From NCBI RefSeq assembly GCF_003143555.1, contig NZ_CP029347.1, forward strand, positions 1,612,001 to 1,676,000: DNA of 64,000 nt. The letters are read 5' to 3'. Position numbers and translations under genes: made by a program. This stretch comes from Saliniradius amylolyticus (GTDB lineage: Bacteria; Pseudomonadota; Gammaproteobacteria; Enterobacterales; Alteromonadaceae). Positions 28,100 to 37,948 of the stretch are shown piece after piece. The stretch's first letter is position 1. Every line of letters starts with the position of its first letter. The notes under the pieces are model-generated. The model saw nothing but the letters and a program-made list of their open reading frames with translations. It was not told the DNA's origin and searched no databases.

Positions 28100-28895
28100 G
28101 ATTCAGCCGCTCCTCTAGCTGTTCGTACCGCTCCCGGTCGAAGTCCTGTCCCTGAAACCGAACCACCGGCACCCGTCCCATCACCGAGTTACAGATAAAG
28201 GCGCTGTCGGCCTGCTCAAGCATCATCGGCATCTGGCGCACCGGATAGCAGTCGATGCCCTGCTGATGCATGGCGGCGAGCACTCGATGGCGCATTACAC
28301 CGGCCACCCCGGCCTGTCTTAACTCGGGTGTAAACCAGTCATCGTCCTTGCACCAGAACAGATTGGCCATGGCCGTTTCCACCATTACCCCATCGGTGTC
28401 ACACACCAGCGCGTCGGCATAGGGTTTATCCTGCAGTTCCTGTTGAACCAATACCTGTTCGAGGCGGTTGAGGTGTTTAATGCCTGCCAACAAAGGCTGC
28501 TTAGCAAGCTTGACGGCACTGAGACCCAGCTCAATGCCCTGCTCTCGCCAGCTTACGTATTTTTCGGGAAAGTCATGCACCGAGATAACCCAGTTCGGCT
28601 GGGGTTCCTTTGGCGGCGTATAGCCGCGTCCGCCACTGCCGCGGGTAATGATGATTTTCATCACCGCTTGACGATGGGCCATAGCTTGCAACTTGATGCT
28701 ATCGAGCAGCGAAGGCCAGTGTTCGAAGGGGATCCTCAGGCGCTTCAGGCCTTCGGCCAGGCGCTGTTGATGCAGTGGCCAGTGCTGTAGCTGGCCGTTC
28801 TCCACCACCGCGGTGGTAAACACACCGTCGCCATAGTTAAACCCGCGATCGGTGATGGGAATTTGGTTGTCTGGTTGTCCGTTAATGATCGCCAT
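28092..28895 (-). CDS. pabC: Aminodeoxychorismate lyase
   Basis: A 267-residue PLP enzyme of the branched-chain aminotransferase fold type IV that releases pyruvate from 4-amino-4-deoxychorismate to give p-aminobenzoate for folate. The PLP lysine is in A-G-I-K-H-L-N-R-L-E-Q-V-L and the N-terminus I-T-D-R-G-F-N-Y-G-D-G-V-F-T-T is the family signature. It lies between fabF and mltG as in E. coli. A terminator separates fabF from it, so part of its transcription may come from its own promoter. Confidence 0.94.
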   Translation of the reverse strand: MAIINGQPDNQIPITDRGFNYGDGVFTTAVVENGQLQHWPLHQQRLAEGLKRLRIPFEHWPSLLDSIKLQAMAHRQAVMKIIITRGSGGRGYTPPKEPQPNWVISVHDFPEKYVSWREQGIELGLSAVKLAKQPLLAGIKHLNRLEQVLVQQELQDKPYADALVCDTDGVMVETAMANLFWCKDDDWFTPELRQAGVAGVMRHRVLAAMHQQGIDCYPVRQMPMMLEQADSAFICNSVMGRVPVVRFQGQDFDRERYEQLEERLNLD

Positions 28896-28906
28896 AAGTC
28901 ATCACA

Positions 28907-28943
28907 TAAAAAAGCCTGCTTCCCACAGGAAACAGGCTTTTAT
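28907..28943 (-). terminator. Intrinsic terminator between fabF and pabC
   Basis: The stem AAAAGCCTG/CAGGCTTTT with a 14-base loop lies 17 bases after the fabF stop. Read on the minus strand the stem is followed by TTTTTT. Confidence 0.85.
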
Positions 28944-28959
28944 CGGCAATTGCAACACC

Positions 28960-30198
28960 TTAGATTTTCTTAAACAGCAAGGAGCCGTTGGTCCCGCCAA
29001 AGCCAAAGGAGTTACACAAGGCATACTCCATGCTCACATCGCGAGCCTGACCGGGCACAAAGTCCAGATCGCAGCCTTCGCTGGGAGTCTCTAAGTTAAT
29101 CGTTGGCGGAGCGACCTGATCGCGCAGCGCCAACATGGTGAAGATGGCTTCCACCGAGCCTGCCGCGCCCAGCAAGTGACCGGTCATAGACTTGGTAGAA
29201 CTGACCAGAACATCTTTGGCCGCATCTTTAAACACCGAATGTACCGCCCGCACCTCGGCAATATCGCCAGCCGGCGTCGACGTGCCGTGGGCATTGATGT
29301 ACCCCACTTGCCCGGGAGTAATCTGAGCGTCGTTCAGGGCATTTTCCATCGCGTCGGCCGCACCTTCCCCGTTTTCAGGCGGCGAGGTCATATGGAAAGC
29401 GTCGCCGCTCATGCCAAACCCGGACAGCTCGGCATAAATGGTCGCGCCACGGGCCTTGGCATGCTCATACTCTTCCAGCATGACCACACCGGCGCCTTCA
29501 CCCATGACAAAACCATCACGGTCTTTGTCCCACGGACGGCTGGCCGCCTGAGGATCGTCATTACGAGAGGACAGCGCGCGGGCGGCAGCGAAACCGCCTA
29601 ACCCTAACGGCGTAATCGCCGCCTCGGCACCACCGGCCAACATGGCATCGGCATCGCCGTAGGCAATATTGCGCGCCGCCACACCGATGTTATGCACCCC
29701 CGTAGTACAGGCGGTGACGATATTCAGATTAGGTCCTTTCAGACCTTCCATAATCGACAGGAAGCCGGAGATCATATTAGTGATGGTAGAAGGCACAAAA
29801 AACGGCGACATCTTACGCGGGCCGCTGTTAAGCAGTTTCTTGTGGTTTTCCTCGATAAGGCCTAAGCCACCAATACCAGAGCCGATAGCCACACCAACAC
29901 GCTTGGCGTTGGCTTCGTTAATGTCCAGCCCGGAGTCCGCCAGAGCCTGTTTACCCGCGGCGATGCCGTACTGGATAAACAGATCCATTTTCTTGCTCTC
30001 CTTGCGGGACATGTACTGTTCGACATCAAAGTCTTTAACTTCGCCCGCAAAACGGGTGGCAAAATCACTCACATCAAACCGGGTTATATCCCCAATACCG
30101 CTTTTGCCTGCTAATACATTACGCCAGCTGGTTTGGGTATCTAAGCCCAGGGGTGACAACATGCCAAGACCGGTAACGACAACACGACGTTTAGACAC
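28960..30198 (-). CDS. fabF: Beta-ketoacyl-ACP synthase II (KAS II)
   Basis: A 412-residue condensing enzyme for fatty acid elongation and for cis-vaccenate formation. The C-H-H triad is visible: Cys in [10 protein letters not shown], His in [12 protein letters not shown] and His in [10 protein letters not shown]. The start is GTG 30198, with a strong GGAGG binding site; the protein begins [12 protein letters not shown], as in E. coli. A bidirectional terminator lies between acpP and fabF. Confidence 0.98.
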   Translation of the reverse strand: MSKRRVVVTGLGMLSPLGLDTQTSWRNVLAGKSGIGDITRFDVSDFATRFAGEVKDFDVEQYMSRKESKKMDLFIQYGIAAGKQALADSGLDINEANAKRVGVAIGSGIGGLGLIEENHKKLLNSGPRKMSPFFVPSTITNMISGFLSIMEGLKGPNLNIVTACTTGVHNIGVAARNIAYGDADAMLAGGAEAAITPLGLGGFAAARALSSRNDDPQAASRPWDKDRDGFVMGEGAGVVMLEEYEHAKARGATIYAELSGFGMSGDAFHMTSPPENGEGAADAMENALNDAQITPGQVGYINAHGTSTPAGDIAEVRAVHSVFKDAAKDVLVSSTKSMTGHLLGAAGSVEAIFTMLALRDQVAPPTINLETPSEGCDLDFVPGQARDVSMEYALCNSFGFGGTNGSLLFKKI

Positions 30199-30236
30199 AA
30201 TGGCCTCCGACTACAAAGGATTTTTCAGGTAGGTAC

Positions 30237-30266
30237 AAAAAAAACGGCTCTGCAGAGCCGTTTTTT
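30237..30266. terminator. Palindromic terminator between acpP and fabF
   Basis: AAAAAACGGCTC and GAGCCGTTTTTT form a perfect stem around TGCA. Read on the minus strand it lies just after acpP and would lower transcription into fabF, which fits the much higher demand for acyl carrier protein. Confidence 0.88.
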
Positions 30267-30282
30267 ACAAATTCGGTGTTAC

Positions 30283-30522
30283 TTACGCGTCTTTGTGAGC
30301 GTTGATATAGTCGATCGCTGATTGAACCGTGGTGATCTTCTCAGCTTCTTCGTCTGGGATCTCGGTGTCAAACTCTTCTTCCAGCGCCATTACCAGTTCA
30401 ACGGTGTCCAGAGAGTCAGCGCCCAGGTCGTCAACGAAAGAGGCTTCGGATTTTACTTCTTCTTCTTTCACGCCAAGCTGTTCAACAATGATTTTCTTAA
30501 CGCGATCTTCGATAGTACTCAT
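30283..30522 (-). CDS. acpP: Acyl carrier protein
   Basis: A 79-residue acidic four-helix protein that carries acyl chains on phosphopantetheine. The attachment serine is in [19 protein letters not shown]. The sequence is nearly that of E. coli AcpP. It has its own promoter in the A+T-rich 190 bases behind fabG, and a terminator follows. Confidence 0.98.
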   Translation of the reverse strand: MSTIEDRVKKIIVEQLGVKEEEVKSEASFVDDLGADSLDTVELVMALEEEFDTEIPDEEAEKITTVQSAIDYINAHKDA

Positions 30523-30636
30523 AGTTTTTGTTTTCCCTTAAGTAACGCTAGATAACAAATTTGCGGGTAGTTTATTCAGCAAAAGCTGGCCTTGCAAGCC
30601 GAAGCATTAAGTTTTTTGCTGGTCTAACCACAGTCT

Positions 30637-30665
30637 AGCATAAATTTAAAAAATATTATTTTCAA
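30637..30665 (-). promoter_or_regulatory. Sigma-70 promoter of acpP
   Basis: On the minus strand TTGAAA (30660-30665) and TATGCT (30637-30642) are 17 bases apart, with an A/T-only spacer. It reads toward acpP and leaves a leader of about 110 bases. Confidence 0.75.
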
Positions 30666-30711
30666 AGCAATTGTACCCATTTTAATAGCAAATCGATACA
30701 AATTACTGCAA

Positions 30712-31449
30712 TTAGCTCATGTACATGCCGCCGTTCACATGGATGGTTTCACCCGTGATATAGGCTGCCCCAGGCGAGGCCAAAAACGCCACTGTGGAAG
30801 CGATCTCTTCCGGCTGGCCCAAACGGTTCGCCGGAACATCCTTAAAGATGGCCTCGCGCTGTTCGTCGTTCAAGGCCTTGGTCATATCCGTGTCGATAAA
30901 ACCTGGCGCCACGACATTAACCGTGACCCCACGGGAAGCCACTTCCCGGGCCAGGGACTTAGAAAAGCCAATCACACCGGCCTTGGCCGCTGCGTAGTTG
31001 GCCTGGCCTGGGTTGCCGGCACTGCCGACGACCGAACCGATGGAAATGATCCGACCCTGACGCTTTTTCATCATACCCCGCAATACGGCTTTAGACAGTC
31101 TAAAGATCGCTGTCAGGTTAGTCTGAATAATAGAGTCCCACTCGTCGTCCTTCATTCGCATCATAAGGTTGTCACGAGTGATGCCCGCATTATTAACCAA
31201 TATCTGAGGATCGCCAAATTCGGCTTTAATATCCTTCAATAAAGCGTCGGGTTGGCCTTCGTCATTGACGTTCAGCACCATACCTTTGCCCTTGCCGTCC
31301 AGATAGTCGGAGATACTCTGAGCGCCTTTCTCTGAGGTCGCAGTGCCGATAACCGTTGCGCCCTGCTCCGCTAATGCCTGAGCAATGGCCTTGCCGATAC
31401 CACGGCTCGCGCCGGTTACCAGGGCAATTTGTCCGTCCAATTGTGCCAT
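30712..31449 (-). CDS. fabG: 3-oxoacyl-ACP reductase
   Basis: A 245-residue short-chain dehydrogenase that reduces 3-oxoacyl-ACP with NADPH. The cofactor motif is [13 protein letters not shown], and the catalytic Ser and Tyr-x-x-x-Lys are in [11 protein letters not shown] and A-N-Y-A-A-A-K-A-G. It follows fabD directly (stop and start adjacent) in the plsX-fabHDG operon. Confidence 0.97.
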   Translation of the reverse strand: MAQLDGQIALVTGASRGIGKAIAQALAEQGATVIGTATSEKGAQSISDYLDGKGKGMVLNVNDEGQPDALLKDIKAEFGDPQILVNNAGITRDNLMMRMKDDEWDSIIQTNLTAIFRLSKAVLRGMMKKRQGRIISIGSVVGSAGNPGQANYAAAKAGVIGFSKSLAREVASRGVTVNVVAPGFIDTDMTKALNDEQREAIFKDVPANRLGQPEEIASTVAFLASPGAAYITGETIHVNGGMYMS

Positions 31450-32385
31450 TTATTCACCTTTTTCCAATAATGATTTTAAGCTATCCGGAGTATTGATGGC
31501 CGTGGCCGCCAGTGACTTATCGATACGACGTGCCAGGCCTGTCAGTACTTTTCCTGGTCCGGTTTCGGCCAGTGTACTGATGCCTTGACCGGCCATAAAC
31601 TGAACGCTCTCGGTCCAACGTACCGGACTGTACAGTTGGCGCACCAGGGCATCGCGAATGCGATCCCCATCGGATTCCACCGCTACATCCACATTATTCA
31701 CCACCGGAATGTCAGGGCTGTTAAAGGTTACCTGCTTCAGCGCGTCTGCCAGTTCCTGTGCCGCCGGCTCCATTAGAGCGCAATGAGATGGCACGCTCAC
31801 CGGCAAAGGCAGCGCTCGTTTGGCGCCGGTGTCTTTACACAATACCACCGCCCGGTCTACGGCCTCTTTATTGCCAGCGATGACCACCTGGCCGGGAGAG
31901 TTAAAGTTGACCGCCGACACCACCTGGCCTTCTGCTGCTTGCTGGCAGGCCGCTTTCACTTTGTCGTCATCCAAACCGATGATAGCGGCCATGGCGCCCA
32001 CACCCGCGGGGACCGCTTGCTGCATTAACTGGCCGCGCTTTTCTACCAGCTTCACCGCATCGGTAAAATCCAGTACCCCGGCACACACCAGCGCCGAATA
32101 CTCACCTAAGCTATGACCGGCCATCATGGCAGGCTTCGCGCCACCTTCGGCCTGCCAGATACGCCAGATAGCGACACTGGCGGTCAATAGCGCCGGTTGA
32201 GTGCGATGGGTTTCGTTGAGCTGTGATTCCGGTCCATTCTGGACCAGGGCCCAGAGATCATAACCAAGGGCTTCACTGGCTTGTTCGAAGGTCTCCTGCA
32301 CCTGAGAGTAGCGTTCGGCTAACTCGGTCAACATTCCCACCGTTTGTGAGCCCTGCCCGGGAAAGACCAGTGCCAATTCAGACAT
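31450..32385 (-). CDS. fabD: Malonyl-CoA-ACP transacylase
   Basis: A 311-residue acyltransferase that loads malonate onto ACP. The nucleophilic Ser is in M-A-G-H-S-L-G-E-Y-S-A-L and the catalytic His in V-S-V-P-S-H-C-A-L-M. The oxyanion loop V-F-P-G-Q-G-S-Q-T-V-G is at the N-terminus. Normal length (E. coli 309); it abuts fabG and lies 79 bases after fabH. Confidence 0.97.
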   Translation of the reverse strand: MSELALVFPGQGSQTVGMLTELAERYSQVQETFEQASEALGYDLWALVQNGPESQLNETHRTQPALLTASVAIWRIWQAEGGAKPAMMAGHSLGEYSALVCAGVLDFTDAVKLVEKRGQLMQQAVPAGVGAMAAIIGLDDDKVKAACQQAAEGQVVSAVNFNSPGQVVIAGNKEAVDRAVVLCKDTGAKRALPLPVSVPSHCALMEPAAQELADALKQVTFNSPDIPVVNNVDVAVESDGDRIRDALVRQLYSPVRWTESVQFMAGQGISTLAETGPGKVLTGLARRIDKSLAATAINTPDSLKSLLEKGE

Positions 32386-32464
32386 GTCTTGCTCCTGTTT
32401 TAAGTTCTTATAGAGAGTAGTCTACTTGAGTAAAAAGGCCGCCGGAACGGCAGCCTTTGTCAGA

Positions 32465-33424
32465 TCAGTATCGAACCAGTGCCGAGGCCCAGGCGAAACC
32501 GCCGCCGAAGGCTTCCAGCAACAAGTTCTGCCCGCGTTGTATGCGGCCATCTCGAATCGCGGTGTCCAGTGCCGTAGGCACGGTCGCTGCCGAAGTATTA
32601 CCAAAATATGGCAGGGTTAGTACCACCTGCTCCATGGGCATTTCCAGCTTCTTAGCGGTCGCCTTGATAATGCGGTAGTTGGCCTGGTGCGGCACCAGCC
32701 AATCCAGATCCGACTTCGCCATGTTATTGGCTGCCAGAGTCTGCTCAACCACTTCACTGAGTTTGGTAACAGCCACTTTAAATACTTCGTTACCTTTCAT
32801 CACCCCCCAGTTGTCATGCACAGATGCCTCTTCGCCCCGGGTTGGGTTACCGACATAGAGCAGGTCACCGTGCGATCCCGCCGCGTGAATATGAGTGGAC
32901 AAAATGCCCGGCTCTTCACTGGCTTCGATAACCGTGGCACCGGCGGCATCCCCGAACAGGATGATCATGGTGCGATCCTTAGGGTCGATCAGGCGCGACA
33001 GAGTATCACTGCCCACCACCAGAATACGTTTGCACATGCCAGATTTGATGTACTGATCCGCGACGCTGAGCGCGTAGCAATAGCCGGCACAGGCAGCGGC
33101 AATATCAAACGCTGGAATGCCATCAAGATCGAGGATTTTCTGAATGTCACAGGCGGCACTGGGCAGCGCCTTGTCATGACTGGTGGTGGCGCACAGGATC
33201 ATATCGATGGATTTAGCGTCGATACCCGCCGCTTCAATGGCCTGGCGAGAGGCTTCGGCACCCATAGTGGCTACATTTTCATCGTCGCCAACGATACGGC
33301 GCTCCTTAATGCCGGTGCGCTCGGTGATCCATTCGTCGCTGGTATCCACCATTTTTTCCAGATCCGCGTTGGTGCGAATCTGGCTGGGATAATAGCTCCC
33401 GGTACCAATAATTCTTGAATACAT
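32465..33424 (-). CDS. fabH: Beta-ketoacyl-ACP synthase III
   Basis: A 319-residue enzyme that starts fatty acid synthesis by condensing acetyl-CoA with malonyl-ACP. The catalytic triad is visible: Cys in [13 protein letters not shown], His in [10 protein letters not shown] and Asn in Y-F-G-N-T-S-A-A-T. It follows plsX by five bases. Confidence 0.97.
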   Translation of the reverse strand: MYSRIIGTGSYYPSQIRTNADLEKMVDTSDEWITERTGIKERRIVGDDENVATMGAEASRQAIEAAGIDAKSIDMILCATTSHDKALPSAACDIQKILDLDGIPAFDIAAACAGYCYALSVADQYIKSGMCKRILVVGSDTLSRLIDPKDRTMIILFGDAAGATVIEASEEPGILSTHIHAAGSHGDLLYVGNPTRGEEASVHDNWGVMKGNEVFKVAVTKLSEVVEQTLAANNMAKSDLDWLVPHQANYRIIKATAKKLEMPMEQVVLTLPYFGNTSAATVPTALDTAIRDGRIQRGQNLLLEAFGGGFAWASALVRY

Positions 33425-33429
33425 AAAGA

Positions 33430-34455
33430 TTAAGGCCTTTCCATTAACAGACGTTCGATTTTGTCTTTAATTTTTGTTGGTACTTGTCTGTCCACCTCAT
33501 GTACGGCTTCTTGGATGGCGTACAAAAATGCATCACTGGACGCATTCCCATGGCTTTTGACGACAATGCCGCGCAATCCTATCAAACTTGCCCCGTTATA
33601 CTGGTCGGGGTTCACCCTGTTGTAGATCTTTTTCAATAGCGGTAGCGACAGCCGCGCCATCAGACGGGTAAACAAATTCTTTTGTGAGAGCCTTTTCACT
33701 TCGCTGATAATAAATTTGCCCAAGCCCTCGCAGGCTTTCAGCGCCACATTACCCACAAAGCCATCCGTCACGACTACATCGGCTTTATTGGAAAAGATAT
33801 CCCCACCTTCGATGTAGCCTATGTAGTTTAAACTGGGCAGGGAAGACAGGATCTGGCCGGTGTGTTTGACTACATCATTGCCCTTGATCTGCTCTTCGCC
33901 CACGTTCAAAAGCCCCACCTTGGGTTGAGCGATGCCTTCGACTTCTTCGGCCATCACCGAGCCCATCACCGCATACTGAAACAGGATTTCAGAGTCGCAG
34001 CTCACATTGGCGCCCAGATCCAATAAAAACACTTTTTTGTGGTTCTGGGCTGGCACCGAAGATATCAAGGCGGGTCGGTCGATGCCCGGCAAGGTTTTTA
34101 ACTCATAGTAGGCCATGGCCAGCAAGGCACCGGTATTGCCGGCACTGACACAGGCATCAGCTTCACCGCTTTGCACCAGCTCCAACGCCTTTCTCATAGA
34201 CGAGCGGGGCTTGTTGCGCAGCGCCGAGCTGGGCTTATCATCCATGGTCACTACCTGCTCGGTGTGCACCAGAATTAAGGCTTCTTCAGGGTAATTGGAA
34301 TAGTTTTTGAGCTGCTCTTCAAGCTGTGGGCGATCGCCACAGAGCAACAATTGTAAATTCGGGGAATCTGTTACTGCACGAACGGCAGCATTAACAGTAA
34401 CAGGGGGGCCATGATCGCCCCCCATCATATCTAACGCAATGGTTAGACGGCTCAA
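33430..34455 (-). CDS. plsX: Phosphate acyltransferase PlsX
   Basis: About 341 residues. PlsX makes acyl-phosphate from acyl-ACP for the PlsY step of phospholipid synthesis. The N-terminus [16 protein letters not shown] matches E. coli (M-T-R-L-T-L-A-L-D-V-M-G-G-D). No ATG is available; two TTG codons (34461 and 34455) can serve, and I choose 34455 because the peptide then aligns with the family start and a GAG sits at a workable distance. It follows rpmF by 12 bases in the yceD-rpmF-plsX-fabHDG operon. Confidence 0.95.
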   Translation of the reverse strand: MSRLTIALDMMGGDHGPPVTVNAAVRAVTDSPNLQLLLCGDRPQLEEQLKNYSNYPEEALILVHTEQVVTMDDKPSSALRNKPRSSMRKALELVQSGEADACVSAGNTGALLAMAYYELKTLPGIDRPALISSVPAQNHKKVFLLDLGANVSCDSEILFQYAVMGSVMAEEVEGIAQPKVGLLNVGEEQIKGNDVVKHTGQILSSLPSLNYIGYIEGGDIFSNKADVVVTDGFVGNVALKACEGLGKFIISEVKRLSQKNLFTRLMARLSLPLLKKIYNRVNPDQYNGASLIGLRGIVVKSHGNASSDAFLYAIQEAVHEVDRQVPTKIKDKIERLLMERP

Positions 34456-34467
34456 TGTCAACTCGCG

Positions 34468-34638
34468 TTACTTAGCGATGACTTTCTTGCCTTTATAGTA
34501 ACCGTCAGCGGTGACGTGATGACGACGGTGCGTCTCGCCTGACGTGGAATCGACAGACAGAGTTTCCGCAGTCAACGCATCGTGCGAACGACGCATACCA
34601 CGCTTAGAACGGGTTTTACGATTCTGTTGTACGGCCAT
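34468..34638 (-). CDS. rpmF: 50S ribosomal protein L32
   Basis: A 56-residue ribosomal protein, too short for common ORF cut-offs. It reads [21 protein letters not shown], then a linker and [17 protein letters not shown], essentially the E. coli L32 sequence. No zinc-ribbon cysteines are seen, so it is the C-minus form common in this group. It lies three bases after yceD and 12 bases before plsX. Confidence 0.98.
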   Translation of the reverse strand: MAVQQNRKTRSKRGMRRSHDALTAETLSVDSTSGETHRRHHVTADGYYKGKKVIAK

Positions 34639-34641
34639 TAC

Positions 34642-35169
34642 CTACTCCTGATCTCGCTTTAGTTCTTTCAAAACCGCAAATGGGTTTGGATTGTCATCCA
34701 CCGGTTCGACCTCCCCATAACTCATTTCGTCACTGCGTATCTGGCAATCCTGTTCTGCGTGCAGGGCCACCAAGGGCAATGACAAAATCAGTTCGTCTTC
34801 GAACAGTTTGAGCAGATCGACATTTCCATGGTCGTCGACCTCCACCGGTTCATAACGCTCCGGTAATTCATCCAGGTCACTGTCACTCCGAATCGGGCAG
34901 AAACAAAACGACACCGAAACCGGATAAACAAAGGATTCATTACACCTTTGACAGATAAGCGATACTTTGGTGGTCAACGTGCCGTCGAAAAATGCCAGAC
35001 CCTGCGCGTCTTTATCAAATCGAACATTGACCGACACATCGTCTTCCACCGCAGCGGCTGCCTCATGCAAACGCGACATATCCTTAACCTCTAGCACTCC
35101 ATCGTAATCGGAGCGCTTAACGGCATTTTTAAAAGGGTCGAGCTGCTTTGGCAGTTTCACTTTCTGCAT
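34642..35169 (-). CDS. yceD: 23S rRNA accumulation protein YceD (DUF177)
   Basis: A 175-residue DUF177 protein. The family cysteines are in S-L-I-C-Q-R-C-N-E-S-F-V-Y-P-V, and the C-terminal part carries C-x(11)-E-V/E-type acidic residues (E-V-E-P-V-D-D-N-P-N-P-F-A-V-L). YceD is needed for normal 23S rRNA levels in E. coli and plants; its mechanism is unclear. It is the first gene of the rpmF-plsX-fab operon. 130 bases separate it from the divergent yceF. Confidence 0.93.
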   Translation of the reverse strand: MQKVKLPKQLDPFKNAVKRSDYDGVLEVKDMSRLHEAAAAVEDDVSVNVRFDKDAQGLAFFDGTLTTKVSLICQRCNESFVYPVSVSFCFCPIRSDSDLDELPERYEPVEVDDHGNVDLLKLFEDELILSLPLVALHAEQDCQIRSDEMSYGEVEPVDDNPNPFAVLKELKRDQE

Positions 35170-35299
35170 AGGGCGCGCATGATATAGCCAGTCAAGGCGT
35201 TAGTCAAAGAAAATCTGCCCTCTGGCCACTGCCCAGCGCCGTTTTGTGGCGGGCTATGTTAAACTGAGCCCGGAAACAAATCCCTTATTGGAGCTCTAA

Positions 35300-35881
35300 A
35301 TGGAACTGATACTGGCTTCGAGTTCGCCGTTCCGTCAGTCACTGCTGAACAAACTGGGTATAACGTTCCGGTGTCAAAGCCCGGACATTGATGAGTCCCC
35401 TGTTGCCGGTGAATCCCCCCAGGCCCTGGTGGAACGGCTGGCTCGCCAAAAAGCCGAGACCATCGCCGCCAATGCGCCTCACTCACTGGTTATCGGTTCT
35501 GACCAGGTGGCGGTCATCGATGATCAGATCATGGGTAAACCGGGGGAACGGGACAAGGCGCTGGCTCAACTGCGGCTGGCCAACGGCAAGCGAGTGCATT
35601 TTTATACAGGACTTTGCCTGCTCAACAGTAATTCCGGAAACTGTCAGACAGCGGTAGAGCCGGTAGAGGTCGTATTCCGCCGCCTGACCGAGCAACAGCT
35701 TACCGCTTATATTGATAAAGAAACCCCTTTCCAGTGCGCCGGAAGCTTTAAGTGTGAGGGACTTGGCATCAGCTTGTTTTCTGCCATCCACAGCGACGAT
35801 CCCAATACCCTGGTGGGACTGCCGCTGATTCGCCTGACCCAGATGCTGGCCAATGAAGGCGTGGATGTATTAACCGCCTAA
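35300..35881 (+). CDS. yceF: Maf-family nucleoside triphosphate pyrophosphatase, YceF subgroup
   Basis: A 193-residue Maf/Ham1-fold house-cleaning enzyme. YceF-type members hydrolyse 7-methyl-GTP. The Maf signature is L-I-L-A-S-S-S-P-F-R-Q-S-L-L-N-K-L-G and the acidic metal loop is V-I-G-S-D-Q-V-A-V. The late motif Q-C-A-G-S-F-K-C-E-G-L-G is that of the YceF branch rather than the dTTP/UTP-specific YhdE branch. Divergent from yceD. Its stop overlaps the stop of the HAD gene on the other strand. Confidence 0.93.
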   Translation: MELILASSSPFRQSLLNKLGITFRCQSPDIDESPVAGESPQALVERLARQKAETIAANAPHSLVIGSDQVAVIDDQIMGKPGERDKALAQLRLANGKRVHFYTGLCLLNSNSGNCQTAVEPVEVVFRRLTEQQLTAYIDKETPFQCAGSFKCEGLGISLFSAIHSDDPNTLVGLPLIRLTQMLANEGVDVLTA

Positions 35882-36528
35882 TTGACCAGCAGCGCGGCGA
35901 GCTGATCTATATTATCCACGATAGCCTTAGGCTTGTGGGATTCCAGTCGCGAAGGATGATGCGCCCCGAAGCTGACTCCGATGCGGTCCATGCCGATGGC
36001 TTCCGCCATTTTCATATCATGTACCGTATCGCCGATCATCACCGCCTGGTGAACCGGCACATCCAGCTCTTCCAATAACTGCTCCAGCATCTGTGGATGG
36101 GGTTTGGATTCGGTCTCATCACCACAGCGTGAACCATGAAAGAAGTGGCCGGTATTGGTCTGCTGCCAGACCCGCTTTAACCCGCGACGGGCCTTGCCGG
36201 TGGCGACGGCCAGAGTACGTCCCTCACCGTGAAGCCGGGTCAAGAGTTCCGGCACGCCGTTGAATAAGGGCGTAGGCGTAGTATTCAATTCCACATATTC
36301 GTCCCGGTAAGCGGAAACCAACTGCTCCATCCGAGCCTCTGGCAATTCACCAAACAACCGCTTTAAAGACGGTCCTAAGCTGATGCCAATGATCTCTTTA
36401 ACCGCCTCGTCGTCGGGCACGGGCAGTTCCAGTCGCTTCGCTACTGCCTGCACGCTGCTGACGATGCGGCCCGCCGAGTCCATCAGAGTGCCGTCCCAAT
36501 CAAAAATTACTAACCGATAGTCACTCAT
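35878..36528 (-). CDS. HAD-IA family hydrolase (phosphatase)
   Basis: A 216-residue haloacid dehalogenase phosphatase. The motif I nucleophile is V-I-F-D-W-D-G-T-L-M-D-S, motif II V-A-T-G-K, and motif III-IV E-S-K-P-H-P-Q-M with M-I-G-D-T-V-H-D-M-K-M-A. A gene of this type lies next to rluC in many gammaproteobacteria; its substrate is unknown. The start is taken as ATG 36528, which overlaps rluC (ATGA) and has GAGGAG upstream; the GTG at 36540 has no usable spacing. Tail-to-tail overlap with yceF of four bases. Confidence 0.9.
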   Translation of the reverse strand: MSDYRLVIFDWDGTLMDSAGRIVSSVQAVAKRLELPVPDDEAVKEIIGISLGPSLKRLFGELPEARMEQLVSAYRDEYVELNTTPTPLFNGVPELLTRLHGEGRTLAVATGKARRGLKRVWQQTNTGHFFHGSRCGDETESKPHPQMLEQLLEELDVPVHQAVMIGDTVHDMKMAEAIGMDRIGVSFGAHHPSRLESHKPKAIVDNIDQLAALLVN

Positions 36529-37475
36529 GAACGGCGACACTCCTCTAATACTCGTTGTAGTGATGCTTCCAGCGGCGCTTCACAGCGCAGGGTGGTCTCC
36601 CGTTTGGGGTGGAGAAAGCTGATGCTGTGAGCGTGTAAAAAAAGTCGTTGTAACCCCCATTCCTGACAGCGTACATTGAACGAATCACTGCCGTATTTAG
36701 GGTCGCCACCAATAGGGTGCCCGGCGTGCTGGCAATGAACCCGGATCTGGTGGGTGCGCCCGGTGACCGGAAAGGCCTCTACCAGGGTCGCGCCATCGAA
36801 ACGTTCCAGTACCTGATATTCGGTTTCCGAGTCTTTGCCGTCGGCGGTAACCGCCACCAATCGTTCCCCCGACTTCAGGGTGTTTTTCCGCAATGGCGCG
36901 CGAACTTTGTGACGGGCGTCGGGCCACTGGCCTTCAACAAGAGCCTGATAACGCTTGTCTACCTGTTTTTCGGTCAGCTGACGGTGCAGAGACTTTAAAG
37001 TAGGCCTGTCTTTGGCCACCAGTAAGCAGCCTGATGTGTCCCGGTCCAGCCGGTGAACCAACTCTAAAAATGTCTGACTGGGCCGCAATGAACGTAAGGC
37101 TTCTATCACGCCGAAACTGACTCCACTGCCAGCGTGCACCGCCATACCGGAAGGTTTGTTAACGACTAGCAGGGTCTCATCTTCATAGAGAATTTGGTGC
37201 TTGAGGTTAGAGACCACCTCTAAGTTGGCTGAGGGCAATTCTGGGCGTTCTGGCACTTTTACCGGTGGCACGCGCACTTCATCATCCTGGCATAACTTGT
37301 AGTCTGGCTTGACGCGCTTTTTATTCACCCGCACTTCACCTTTGCGCAAAATGCGATAAATCAGGCTTTTCGGCACACCTTTTACCAAAGTACGCAAAAA
37401 ATTATCAATTCTTTGCCCATCGGCGGCCTCAGTGACCTTGATAAACTGAACTTTTGAGAAACTAGAATCTGTCAT
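36525..37475 (-). CDS. rluC: 23S rRNA pseudouridine synthase RluC
   Basis: A 316-residue enzyme that makes pseudouridines at 955, 2504 and 2580 in 23S rRNA. An N-terminal S4 domain (I-D-N-F-L-R-T-L-V-K-G-V-P-K-S-L-I-Y-R) is followed by the RluA-type catalytic domain with the active Asp in L-V-H-R-L-D-R-D-T-S-G-C and R-T-H-Q-I-R-V-H-C-Q-H-A-G-H-P. It is divergent from rne, separated by about 470 bases, the arrangement seen in E. coli. Confidence 0.96.
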   Translation of the reverse strand: MTDSSFSKVQFIKVTEAADGQRIDNFLRTLVKGVPKSLIYRILRKGEVRVNKKRVKPDYKLCQDDEVRVPPVKVPERPELPSANLEVVSNLKHQILYEDETLLVVNKPSGMAVHAGSGVSFGVIEALRSLRPSQTFLELVHRLDRDTSGCLLVAKDRPTLKSLHRQLTEKQVDKRYQALVEGQWPDARHKVRAPLRKNTLKSGERLVAVTADGKDSETEYQVLERFDGATLVEAFPVTGRTHQIRVHCQHAGHPIGGDPKYGSDSFNVRCQEWGLQRLFLHAHSISFLHPKRETTLRCEAPLEASLQRVLEECRRS

Positions 37476-37538
37476 AACACGGTCTATTTTATCCTATTTT
37501 AGTCTCTCCCCGACACTCATTTATTCTATTGCGCTAGG

Positions 37539-37567
37539 TTGAGAATTAATGCGATAATCACTAGGCT
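37539..37567 (+). promoter_or_regulatory. Candidate rne promoter
   Basis: TTGAGA (37539-37544) and TAGGCT (37562-37567) are 17 bases apart. Transcription from here would give an RNase E leader of about 375 bases, close to the 361 bases known for the E. coli rne mRNA. The -10 is only a fair match. Confidence 0.45.
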
Positions 37568-37573
37568 TATAGC

Positions 37574-37948
37574 CACGCCTTCAAAATGCGAGGGCGCAGC
37601 GATAAAAAAAGCAACATTGAATCATTGTATTCGCCGGGCTTTGGGCGCTTACCCAACACGGTCAACCGAGAAAAATGCCTGTCCTGAAGAGTGTAACAGT
37701 TTAGGAAGAGTGGCATCTCAAGGCCCCGCAGCAGGATTGTTTAATTAGAATATTAACGGTCACTTGCGAAGACAGAACGAACCCAGTTTTTTGGTCATCT
37801 GATGCTTAGTATCAGGTGACGTATGACAACGCAGTATATTTAAAGCACTGGTCTCAGCCGCAGTACAGTCGGGAGACTGCGCCCTTATGCCTGAACGTCG
37901 CTCCATCTTCGACAGTGGCCGAACTTAAAAAGTATCGAGTCACAAAAT
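37574..37948 (+). promoter_or_regulatory. Long structured leader of the rne mRNA
   Basis: There is no gene in this 375-base stretch; the open frames have no ribosome binding sites. It holds the hairpin GTCATCTGAT/ATCAGGTGAC at 37794-37820 (one G-U pair) and CGCAGT/ACTGCG at 37859-37881. In enterobacteria such leader hairpins bind RNase E and let the enzyme cleave its own message, so the same feedback is likely here. Confidence 0.55.

Noticed and set aside
37539-37948. Small frames upstream of rne
   Set aside because: They have no ribosome binding sites, and the region is better explained as the long regulatory leader of rne.
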